This document shows, in pieces, positions 33,231 to 45,395 of a DNA stretch of 64,000 nt (positions within the stretch are counted from its first letter, which is position 1; every line of letters begins with the position of its first letter). Both the position numbers and the translations under genes were made by a program. Below the pieces are notes generated by a model. The model was given only the letters and a program-made list of their open reading frames with translations, was not told where the DNA came from and did not search any database. The stretch lies in assembly GCA_022316685.1 (NCBI GenBank), contig JAKJHU010000169.1, forward strand, positions 112,501 through 176,500, given 5' to 3'. Origin of the DNA: Progne subis subis (lineage: Eukaryota; Chordata; Aves; Passeriformes; Hirundinidae).

Positions 33231-36200
33231 GCATGACTTAGGAATGAAGATCAGAAGAAGCAAAGAGTAAAAAGAAAAACCTCAGTTACTCATCACAGTA
33301 GATGAATAATTTTCCTTAACTTTTAAAAAATGCAATTTTTAACAGTTTAAAAATACAAAAGTAGTTATATTGAGGCATTTTTCAGTTTTTACAATAAATT
33401 TTAGTGATTCGTGATTGTTTGTGATTCAAGAAATGTGGGCATAATTTGGAGTGGTACTGATTAGAAACCTGGAAATAGGTAAGCGGAACATAAAGGCAGC
33501 TATTGCATATAGGTCTTGATAAGGCCTGTAAATGTTTCTACATGAAACACACATGAGGATTACAAATTTTCTTATTTTTTAAAATGTTTGTCCCATTTCC
33601 ATCTACTCTTTTCAAGAAATAATGTTCTGTATTTCCCTATCAGAAAAACTTAACAAAAGTAAATGCCGTAAATATACCTTGGAATACCTGACAATTTATA
33701 AACGCCTCTCACATTTCTTTTATGTATGCTATGTATTTTTTATTTCAAACCATAGTTCTAAACATTGACTCTGTAAATCGTATTATATGTTGTTTGTATG
33801 AGAATGAAAAAAATATGATATGCTGTGTAATTTAAAACTTCACCATTTGCTGATATTTTCCACTGGATGTGAATACCAAGTTGAATGTTCAAAGGAGATA
33901 GCCTTTGTTTTAAACTATCAATATATAATCCCTAAATATTAGTGCCACATAATTGCTTTATCCGATTAGAACATAAAATCCAATGACAAACTGAAAACTT
34001 TGAAGAAAACTTTTGTGGGAACTAAAGATTTGAATTGCTGTTTCATGTCCTAAAATTAGTAAAGGAAAGGAATTCTTCAGTGTTCATGAAGAAGTTTGAG
34101 AAGATACTGAAACGAGAATCAACTTTACTGTTTCCCTGTGTTGTATTATGATTATAAGGAAATCTCTATCTGCTGAAACTTAATGTGATCCAGTATTCAT
34201 TATGCAAATTCTCATAAGATTTAACTCATAGTCATTTTGTGAGATAAGTTGATGTCATATCTGCCATTCTCATGGAAGAAAAATTCAGGCAGTAATCCTT
34301 CTGCCTTTTGCAGGTATAGCCATCTTTTTACCTAGGACAAAATCACACCAGTACAAAGATCAAATTTCAGGCTTTCAATGTAATTGTTTCCAAGTACAAA
34401 CATGTTATACATTATAGCAATTAATATCTCTACTAACTTATATGTTAAAAGCAGGAAAGCATTGTTTTAGCTTAAAATCTTTTATTCAGATAAGGACAAC
34501 ATATTAGCATTTACCATCAAAGATTTAAATTCTTATTGTCTCCTCAATTCAAAAGCAAAAAGCCACTTGCAGCCTCTGGGCCATGGGATAAAATCACAGA
34601 AATGGGAGGATAAAAACGCAAAATTGTCCTCACTCATGAGGACATGTGATGAGTTTTCACATCTCACACTTTTTCTCCCCAGTAGTTAATGGCAGAAGGA
34701 GTAGTCTAACTGAGGTTTAAGTGCTCTTTTTGAGGCTAAGAGATCCCACCTTCAAATATTGTCTTACTCCTAAGTAATGGAATTTCTTAAAAGGCATATT
34801 TGTAGAGAAGGAAATAGAAATAATTATGAAGAAAGCCTTTATAATGTGATTTTTTAAAATTCTATTTTGTGCTGTTATCTAGCGTTGACTTTTGGAATAC
34901 AGCACCTCTAAGGTAGTTTTACATGATATCAAATAAAACAATGGAACTCACTGTGATTGTGTTATTGACTCTCAAAGTTTTCAAAAAACAAGAAGAGTAG
35001 CTAAATATAATATTATAGCTATTAATGATAACAAAAAAAGTCTTCAATGTTACATGAGGTGAAATATAAATACTTACAAGATGTGGAAAGACTTTTCAAA
35101 GAAATCTTTACTTGTCTTGCATAAAAGAGATGTGGACAAGATATAGTGAAGATGCTATTTCAGGATTTCTGTATCATTATGTTTTTGTTCCTTTGAAGCA
35201 GACTAGTTACTATCCAGAATGAACGACACAATTTGGAACAGTTCATTTGGTATTTTATGTCATTATTCTCCATAATTTGATTATATAATTTTTATTATGT
35301 ATGTGTTTTGAAAATATGTCATTCCTCTAAGCAGTATGGATTAAGAGTAAATTCTCAACCTGGTTTTTATATTTCCTGTTTGGAGATGTTTTGTCTTTAC
35401 CGGAAGTGGCTTATCCCTCTTCTATTAGACATCATCTTTTTTAGTGTTTACTATGTGTATTGAAACTACACATAGAAGTCCTAATAAAATATGCTAGAAA
35501 TTGCTGTAGAACAGAGCAAGAGATACTTTGTTGTACAGAGTTTAATGTTCAAGTATAATATACGAGTCAACAAATGTTTACAGTGCAGTGCAAAGACGCA
35601 ATAAGATAAGATTGGTCAGCAAAATATTCACTGATCTGAGTACATCAGAAGCCTGTTAAATTTTTCATGTTTTGACAGCTGAGATATTTAGAGGAAAATA
35701 ACAGATTGCTTTTGTTAATGCTTTTTGAGAATTATTTCTAACCTTGAGGGGCAATTGGGGATAAAGAATAAAGGTGGTTTGCCAATTCAGTGTGGAATAT
35801 GACAGCTTGCTAGTGAATGGAGAGAGATGATGGAAACGTGAAAGGCATATAGGTCTTCCTCTGTAACGGTTTTCCACTTTCCAGATACAAAGAAAGAAAT
35901 TACATACTTAAATAGTCACATGATTGTTTTGCAGAGTTGTTTTGGATGGAGATAAACAGAGCAGACTGCACTGAATCAAGTTCATGAAAAGGTTCTTTGC
36001 TTATATATATAGAGGAAATTAACACTTTTCAGGGATCTCATCTGTGTAGATAAAATGAGAAAGCAGTAAATAATATAATGATACCCTGAAGAAAGAGTTA
36101 GCCAGATTTAAACATTTCAGATAAGAAGAGAGAACTCCAAATGAAGACTGATGAGAGGGCTATAGGTGTTTTTAATAGATGAAAATGATGGTGTTGACTA

Positions 36201-39200
36201 TAATGACAAAGAGGGGTGAGAAGAATAAAGATCCACTTAGCTATGTTGGTCATTACCTAGTTATGAAATGCACAGAATAAGTTGTCAGGTCCTGGCATTA
36301 GTTTTAACTTCTGTGAGACATATCAAGGAGAAGTGGATCTTATCTGTCATCCCATATGTAACTAGCTTTGTGCACTATGAAGAGGGAAGGGTCAAGTGTG
36401 GCTTTGAGAGATCTATTACAATTCTCAAAATATCCTTTACCAGCAATGAAATTTCCACCACTGTTGGTTTGATGTACAGCACATGCTCGTAATGAGTTAA
36501 CTCCCAGAGAATCTGGGACCCATATTCTAAGTGGAGAGCATCAGTAGAGAGACACCTCTTCAAGCCCTCTTGCGATTTTCTCAAGTTTTTATTTCAGGAT
36601 CCTACCCATAAATGCAATGCCTATCTGCATGTCACAAGACCTGTAGAAATGCACTGAAGGAGTAAGGTAGGTGTACTCACTGAAGTTGTACTTAAGCTAG
36701 AGTTTCTAAATAAGATTCTCCTCTGGAAGATTTAAAGAGGCTAAGCTCGAAGTCCTTGGCAACTTCATTGAACAGCTGTAGATGAGTTCTGGAAAATAAT
36801 CTATAAGAAATGCAATTGCAGTTCTAAAACAAAACCCAAATACCCAGCAGCAGGAAACCCATTTTCAGACTGAAGCCCTTCAGAAGCCCTGGGCCTGTGA
36901 AACCTAGACTAAAGCAGTACATCGTCCAGAGGAGGTTTGCATGCCCTTCTACTTGGAATACAAGTGATACTAACTTTTTTTTAATTGAAGTCATAGAAAT
37001 TTGGTGGTGGAAAACTCAGACAAAAATAATTAAACTGTGTGCCTTTGTTAATGAAATAATTCAATGTTCTGGTTGTTTCTTATTTTGGAGCAACTCTTTC
37101 TTCTGTGGCATATCCAAACTTTAGCTGTGATAATCTCCTGAACTGCAACCTGCTGGTTAAATTTATGAGTCTGAAGGTTGTGTTGGGCATGGAAGATGCA
37201 AGGATGGCGTGAGAAATATTCTACCAAAACCATACTGACTGTAGCCAGATTTGTAAGGTAATCATCTCACTATTAGAGGCCTGGCCTGCAGATAACAAGT
37301 TTTTGTGTCTACCATCTTACATTATAAATAACAGATTTTGTTCTTTTCCCCATCCTGACAGTGCTAGTATTAGCACACTATATTATGTGTTTGATGGGAA
37401 AACACTAGTGCTGCCAGTTTGACAGGGTTCTAGGGATTTTGGTTTAATTCAAATGTTTTTGATCTAAATTACAATACTGTTTAACTGTTATGCCTGAAGA
37501 TAGAGAAACACTGCAGTGTTTCAGAATTGAAACAGAAAATAGCTAAGGAAACACTTTGAGATTTAATGATATAAACCTGATTTCAGAAACTCAAGAAACC
37601 TTAAAAAAAATTTAGGGAAGGCAGTAAAGGCAGTACAAGGAGCTTTACATTACGTAACAGCTGTTACTTGATCTACTTTATTTTCTGCATTCATAACATA
37701 GACTGCTCAAAGCTTAGGACTTATGGTCTTTATGAAGTTCCATTTCTGCATATGGAAACAATTCTTCTGGTACCACACTCTTCTGGATTCTGATCCTTTC
37801 CAGATCAGTAGTTAGTATATGATGTTACAGGACCATGCAAATTCCATTGACTTCATCAAAATCTGTATGAAGTGTATCTGTATATCAGGCATAGTCTCAA
37901 AGGGAGTTAGTAATGGGTTTTCATTGTTGCCTTAGCAAAGGATGTGTGGTGCTTTTGTCTTACTAGCACACTTGTATACATGTGGTTTCTCAGTTCTCTT
38001 TGGGCTTTGATAGAATTTTTTAACTCAACCCGACACACACACCTTGATAATACCAACTCTGAAAGTTTACTAGTTTTACCAAGAAGCCCTATTTAACTTG
38101 TTTCTCCAGTAAAGATACTTAAAATATTTTTAAAACTTTGAAGTACATGTGAGCTCTGTTGTGTAGACTAAGCTTTTAAATAGGTGTATATCCTTCATGT
38201 ACTTTAGAGCATCAGTTCTTATCTTTCTAAATACATACAGTGAGAGAGAAAATTGCCACTTTTTAAGAGGGGAAAAAATGCCTTCTAATTTTATGATCAG
38301 CTTCAGCTAGACATGACATTCTGAAAAGCTCATGCTTTGAATAAAATGGAAGAGAAAAATCTTGCAAAAATGCTTACAGAATCTTAAATGAGAACTTAAA
38401 ATATATGAAATTATTTTGTGTAAATAAAGAAAATTAAATTGTGACAAATCTGGGGAAAGATGAGAAGAAGGAGGTACAAAAGTAAAATTTTGGGACAGGA
38501 GTATATGAACTCCTGTTTCTGTTGTTAACAGGAATTTAAGCCATTCCTATTACAAAACTCAGTGAGTATGTGTGTATTGTGAAAACAGAACCAGTTCTTT
38601 AAATTCAATGTAATTGACTCCTTTGATCTGTATATACTGCAATATGGCTATTTTATGTGTGTCAGTCTCTTCAGAAGAGGAAAAATTGAGATCTTTTTTC
38701 AGCAGTTACCTCTCTTTTCATGCTTTGAGGTGATACTTTCCAAAGTCCAAATTTAAGAACCCTTTATTTGAAGTTTAGCAACAATACTGCTATTAGTAGT
38801 AGTACTTAATTTGATTATGGGAGGAAGAAGAAACACAGTTTCCACATGAGAAATAACTTTTTTTTCTCCACTTCCAAAATAAAATATTAACACAGTAAAG
38901 CACACGCGATTGTTACTTGCGCAGCAGCCTGTGAAGGGTGCCTGAGCTAGAACAATAAGTAGTATGGAAAATTATACTTTTTATAGCATTCTCTAGATGA
39001 AGTAATTACTTTTCTAGAGACAGTGAGTACCTAGCCACTAATAGCATCTGGCTTGAATTTTACTTCCTTGTGTCAGTGGTTTCTAGTGGAGTCTTTACTC
39101 CTTTGTGACATCTGCTTTGCAGGGCTTAGTTTCAGAGGTAGATCATTTTGTTCTTTAGGGATGACTAGGAGTCTCGTAATTGAAAACTTCAAAAGAAACC

Positions 39201-40929
39201 TTTTAACACAAAATTTTAAAAGTATCATAGATGCTAATATTGTATTTGCATACTCTGGGATTGGCTGTTATTGTCAAAGCTTTGTATTAAATTTAACCTG
39301 ATGATCTTGTGTTTCAGACTAAAATTCTAAATTTTGTTTTAAAAGTTTTACTAGAACTATTTCATTGAATTTGCACTGTCTTTCAAACCAGTTGACCAAA
39401 GTATGGTTTCATAAATCCAAATATTGGTGACATTGATACTGAAGGAGTCACTGAAACCTGAGGGAAAGTTACTCTGCAAACTACAAACACTCAAGCATGA
39501 AGTGCCCATGCATTGCTTTGTTGTGTTTGTCCTTTGCAAAAAAATGGATGTTTCATACAAAAAATTGCATCATCAAATTTTACATTTGAAATATCATTAA
39601 TTTAGTGAATCATATGGGTAACTTAAAGGTTACTATGGTAACATTGTCATTGTATTTTTCAGTTACTTTAAGTAAGAACTATGTAATAAAGATGTGACTA
39701 ATTATCAAAGTGCTGTATGCAAAGTAGGTAATGTTATGACAATTTGTGGACCCTATTCAGCACACAATGATTGGTTTAAGTGCCTAACTTAGGTGCCTGC
39801 CTTGCTTTCCTATGATTTTTGTACTTAAGACATTTATATACATATAGTGGAATTTCTGAATTAATATTTCAGAAGTTTTAATAGATGTAATGTTATTAAT
39901 TGTCTTTGAAACCTATATATTATATTAAATTACCTAGTGGATCTAGCACTTGGGGATGCATGTTTTAATGCACCTAGGGTTTTTTTTTAAATGTGGATGA
40001 GACAGATGTTTAATTTTGAAGATGCAGAATTAACAGAATCTATTATGGAATAAGAAGTTGTAAGAACCTAAGACCTCTATTTTTGTCTCTTCCTGGGTGC
40101 AGCTATTGTAGGTTTGGGTGGAAGAGAAGTTTTACTTCTTAAGATATGTGAATGCTTCATATGCAATTTTTAACTTGACAGGATAAACTGATTTTCTGTT
40201 TTAAAATCTGAAGTTACAGGAGATACAACTTCAAAGTGAATAGTGAATCAGAGCTATGTTTATCCCTCTTATATGTCAGAGTTTAAGTGCAATGTTTTAT
40301 GTATACAGTCATAATGACAGTTAAAAAGGCTATAAAGAAAAGCAATTATATAATTGCTTTAAAGAATTAAGTAGCACAGATAAAGGCTTTTAGAAACTAC
40401 AGAGCAGTTTTAATAATTATATCACCTGAAGTCAAGCTGCAAAATTATGTCCTAATTATTTGCAATGAGTAATTATGTATAAAGTTGTAAGCTTTAAAGA
40501 TTTTATGAGAGAGTAGAGGATTTCTTTGATTTATTTTTTTCCCACACACTAAAACAATACCCCATCATTTTCTATTTTAGCAGTTTTCACAATTTAAACA
40601 TTAAATTCTTATTGTTGCTTTTAGTTATATTAGTAGTGTGTGTGTGTTTTGCAATTCTAATCTTCACGTTTTTCTTTCTTTATCACTGAAGCAGGCCTTT
40701 TGAAGCCAGGGAATTTTTCATAGCAATATTGACAGTGTTCACATTTGCATGATGACAGCCAAGGAATGGAGCAGTAATTTTTGAAATTGCAGAAGTATTT
40801 AGAACACTGATAAAAGCTGAAATATATTTTTGATGGATTGAAGTTAAGCATACATGATTTTTCCTGCTGTCAGAAGGCTCTGAATTTAGTGAATATTTGC
40901 CTGCTGTGAGAATGCAAGATTAACATCAC

Positions 40930-41330
40930 AACCATCACCCGGGCACCCAAACCCTGCAATTTAATAGCTTTTTAGGTTCTTTCCTTTTTCTAAACAGCAA
41001 TTAATCTCATTTTAGTACAATTTTCTCGTTTCTGAAGTCGCTCATTGAGTCGCTGTTTTGTTCATATTTGGCTTCAGCTCCTCTGCATAGTCATTAAAGT
41101 CCCAATTAATGTCACCTTTAGCTGAAGAGTACTCATTTTTATTGAGAAAATGACAGTTGCTGCCATGAGTAGTGCAGTGTAATATACATTAATTGCCCTG
41201 TAACACTGGTAATTACGAGTTTTTCAAGCCTCTCAGTAAACTGTCATGCCTAGACAAGACTGTGCTAAAATAGATTACTCATTAGGGAGACCTGTCCTGT
41301 TTTCTGGTGGGTTCTTAGTGTTGGTTTAAA
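40930..41330. promoter_or_regulatory. Candidate conserved regulatory element A
   Basis: A 400-bp block free of recognisable repeats. It is dense in homeodomain-type words (ccaattaatgtcacc, acattaattgccc, ggtaattacgag) and has two MEIS/PREP-type TGACAG cores, at 41151-41156 and, inverted, at 41241-41246. Paired words such as gtcgctcattgagtcgct give it the look of an enhancer. In human the CDIN1 locus adjoins MEIS2, so a developmental enhancer here is plausible. This is pattern reading without alignment. Confidence 0.35.
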
Positions 41331-42109
41331 AAAAATCTTGAGTTTGAACAAATAGTTGCCAAAAGCAATTTCCTACAACAACATGTCTGTGTTCGGTTTT
41401 CCAGCCATCACTTCAGCCTGCGGTCAGCAAACAGACAGGGTGCTGTGGACTCTAGAGATGTCAAGATTTTTATTTAAGTAGGATCACAAGAATAAGCTTA
41501 GCAATGTGTAATTCAGTGCTTAATATAAATGTTATTAAAACTGCCTTTTTCAGTGTTGTGTTTGTAACAGGTGTACCTGGCATTTTAGAAGAGCAGTCAA
41601 CATCATCAGTATTTTATGCTCCAAAATACTTCAGCATAGTGCTCCAGAATGTCCAGGCAGTCGGAATTACTAAACCTGTTCTCAAATAATTCTGTGGAAG
41701 AACATCAGGGATTATGTTGTGTATTATGTGGAATAATTATCAGGTCTTTCAGGAGCCATATGGCATTGCAAGGTGTATATTAAGAAAAAAATAGAAAAAA
41801 TATGTGGAAGTACTTTGGTTAATATTGTGACCACCTTGACAAATGAGGCTTTGATGCATATATTGTTAGAAGACCCACCTGCTGATTGACTTGGGAAATG
41901 GTGGGAACAAGGAATGTGTTTCACTGCTCTCTCTTTCTGTTGCTCTTATATGTTATGTTTGTTTTTAAGGACAAAATAGTCTCTTTTAAAGCTCATTGTG
42001 GCATTGAACTGACAAAAGAAAACCTTTCTTTTATCTTTGTTATAACACCTGCTTTAGGCAATCTGCTATTTCATGCTCTCTCTAAATGAATTTTGTCACA
42101 GCCTTTCAT

Positions 42110-42680
42110 ATTCTTCTGTGGTGATGAGCTAATGAAAGTAGATAGTACAATTTGTGCTGACCAGGTAGCAACAGCCGGCTCGCAGCTGAGAATAGTTTAA
42201 AGAAATAAATAAAATACAGCGTTATATCACTGATTTATCCATTACATGGCATTAATAGTGAGAAACCTTGGTGTGTTTATCTGTTTTTATTGGTGTGCAT
42301 TTATCGAATTGTTTATGACAAGACTAATTGGGGTAATTGTAGACACTGAAATTACCTGTCAGCTATATGTAACCACACTCCCTTTCTTTCTGACAAATGA
42401 TGACAACTGAGAGACCCCGTAGCATTACTCATGATGGCTTTTCGAGTGGTAATAAGGACAATAGGGGCCCTGGCTAATTTGACATGGACAGCCTTCACAA
42501 CAAGAAGCCAGCTAAATGACTTGTCAGTAGGGGAAAGAAGTCAGAAAAGTAATGGAGTCCCCCATGGCGCTCTGACAGGGAGATGAGGCAATTTCAACAG
42601 AAAGTGAAAAGGCTTCAGTTTGTCAAGTATTTAGAACAATCAGAGAACAGCTAGAGGCTGGAACCTGACAATAAATTTGT
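42110..42680. promoter_or_regulatory. Candidate conserved regulatory element B
   Basis: About 570 bp of higher-complexity sequence with retained CpG (agccggctcgcagctg, ccccgtagc, ttttcgagtgg, atggcgctc) and no CR1 or LTR similarity. TGACAG cores occur at 42573-42578 and, inverted, at 42356-42361, and gggtaattg is a homeodomain-type site. With element A it forms a 1.7-kb cluster. Regulation of CDIN1 or of the neighbour MEIS2 is a guess. Confidence 0.35.
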
Positions 42681-44299
42681 GAACCATGGTAGCAGTTTCA
42701 TATAGGTCAGTTATTTCATAATGGCTGTGAAGCTTTCAGAGGTTTCTGCTTTCATAGCATACTTCACATCAGCCAACTGGTGCTTTGTCACCTTAAATTT
42801 GTGCTTCACTTTGCACAGTAGGAATAATGGTTAAGGTTACAGAGGAACGGCAGTGTAAGACAGCATGATCTGCAGACACCAATCTGTTGAAAAGTAAACA
42901 AAAATTTAGATAGTAATACTGTGATTGCATTGATTACAAGCTAGCAGTGTTAACATGTTATGATTTTGGCCTGCATCCTTTTTATGGATAAGTAAAGTAC
43001 TTAATTTCTCATGGACAAAACCAATAAAATAAATGTAAAAAAATAAAATTATTTTAAAAATAAACCAATAAAATAAAAGCCTCTAATCCTATCCTTTCCC
43101 TGTTGAACAGTTAAAATTTCTTAAGCTTCATTTCCTGATGCTTGTTCTTGAAATGTATTCTGGTTCTACGGTTTTGACATCTGAGACACTGTTAATGACG
43201 ACAGAAAAGAATTGTGAATTTTCTTCTTTTTTTTTTTTTTTCTGACTGCTCAGCAGAAGGTGATTTTCCAAAGTGTTTTTTTAAAAATCTCAGCCTTTCA
43301 GAATTAAATGCCAGTTTTGCGTCCCACTGATTAGAGGTCTTTTTATCTCTGGCTTTGGGAGTGTTGGGTTGGTGTTGTTGGCTGAGGGGCTTTTTCATAT
43401 CAGTGGTTCTTAGCTGTTTATTTTCATAGAGATAAAAAGTCAAAGTATGATTAAAGCATTGCATGAGTGCCTTCTGAATTCCTAATGCAGGCTCCTGAAT
43501 TCTTTAAATGTGTTTATGAATTGAGCACAGATTTTGTGAGAAGCATCAACTTGTCCTTTTTGGCAAGGGTTGTTTTGTTAGTAAATAGGATTAAATTTAT
43601 TAATTTTACTGTTTTTCTTAGATTCTGATTCCTTCATTTTACCAAATATCCTGTTTCTTGGAGATTTTAAAGCTAGTGCAGAGCTTTTTGTTTTCTCTCT
43701 TGCATAAAGATTGTAGAATAGAACCTTTCTGTGCCATATTTAAAAAGTTAAGACTGCATTATTGACACATCCTGCTCCCCCATCCATATCCATCAACCTT
43801 TCCTCATTTTTTCCGGAGTTATGCTCTTGCTCTCTGAGTTTCATCACTTTGATTTGAAGGAAACTTAATTTAGGCCAGCCAGGAACTTGGCCCTTGATTC
43901 CCAGTAACTGAACATTTCTTGTTTTGTAATGATCTTGCTGAGGAAATATGCTGGTAAATTGAAGGAGCTTGTCATTTTGCAAGATGGGTCATTGAGTCAG
44001 AGGTTATAAAAAACCTCTCCACAAAACAAACAAAAAAACCACCTCACCCACATGAGGTGATCTTTTGAACATAGTATGTCCACCTGAATCTCCTTTATTC
44101 TGGTTGCTTGTCCTATATGTTTATCTAAGTTTGCCAAGTATACTGCCTAGTTATTTTCTAGGATGTTTCTCCAGCAGAACTAAAAAAATTATCAACATAT
44201 GCTAAATGATCTATTACCATCTATTACAACATGGGTCCATGGTTGGTGACACTGTCAAGATTTTGGGATATTTGATAATAGGATGATCTACACAGCAAC

Positions 44300-45395
44300 A
44301 GCCTTGCTGGCATCTGGTGGGATTCATCTTTCTCTAGAAGAGAAGAGGGTCTTTGGGTTAATGGGGCTCATGGACAAAGCTTCCTCCTCTTTTGATGGAG
44401 GAAGGGGATAAGATTAGGTTGTGATAAGCTTTGAAATGATATGCCAAGGTTAGATGGACAGGATGCTTGCCCTGCACAAGAGAATCTGCCCTCTAAATCA
44501 CAGATGGATTGAGTGTGAAGAGCTCTCTCTGAAAAACAGCCACAAGCAGGTCGAAAGTTTATGGGTAAGAATCAAACACCAAGGCAGCAAAGGGAAAGTT
44601 GTGGTTGGTGTCTACTACAGGCTGTTCAGTCAAGGAAAAGCTACTGATGAACCCTTGTTGCTCCAGCTACAGAAGGCATTACACCGACAGGCTCTTGTCC
44701 TACTGGGAGAGTTCAACCACTCAAATATCTGCTGGAAAAGTAGCATGTTGAGCTGTAGGCAGTCTAGGAGATTGCTGGAATGCATAACTTCTTGAGCCAG
44801 GTACAGCCAGGGCAGCCCTACCAGAGGGGATGCAATACTGATGATCACCAATGCAAGCAAGCTAGTCGGGAACACTGAGGTTGAAGTGCAGCCTGGGATA
44901 AAGTAATCGTGCACTGGGGAAGTTAGTAGTCATGAGGAATATGGATCAGACAAAGAGTAAAGTCAGGACCCTGAATTTTTAGGAAATCAAACTTAACTAT
45001 TCAAGGAGTTAGTCAATAGGACGCTCTGGAAAACTGCTCCGGGGACAGGATGGGGTTTGAACAGAGCAGAATAGACTTGTCAGATCTTTAAAGACTTTTC
45101 ATAGAGCACAAGAGCTCTCCAGTCCCACACTTGAGAAATGGGCAAGGGAGGTAAGACTGGCACGACTGAGGGGCAGCTAAGGGCAAAAAGCAAATGCACA
45201 GACAGTGGAAGCAGGTACAGGCAACCTGGGAAGAGCACAGGGATACTGCATGGTTGTGTACAGATAGGGTCAGGAAGGCCAGTGGGCTGGAACTTTGCAA
45301 AGGATACAAAGACCAACAAGAAGTGGTGCTACCAGTATGTCAACCAGAAAGGGAAGGTCAAAGAAAGTGTGTCTTATAAAAGTATGGATTGTATT
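44300..45395 (+). pseudogene. Decayed CR1 LINE ORF2 fragment (endonuclease and following linker)
   Basis: Translation in several frames gives CR1 ORF2 pieces in order. One frame (about 44454-44795) reads VGVYYR, a 14-residue gap, then LLLQLQKALHRQALVLLGEF and CRQSRRLLECI, typical of the apurinic-type endonuclease domain. After a frameshift, near 44830, comes an ITNASKLVGN-like block with an in-frame stop. At about 45205-45290 is QATWEEHRDTA...RVRKASGLEL, and after another shift TNKKWCYQYVNQKGKVKES. No reverse-transcriptase YxDD region or 3' end is present, so the copy is truncated at both ends and cannot be functional. The 5' limit is approximate. Confidence 0.85.
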
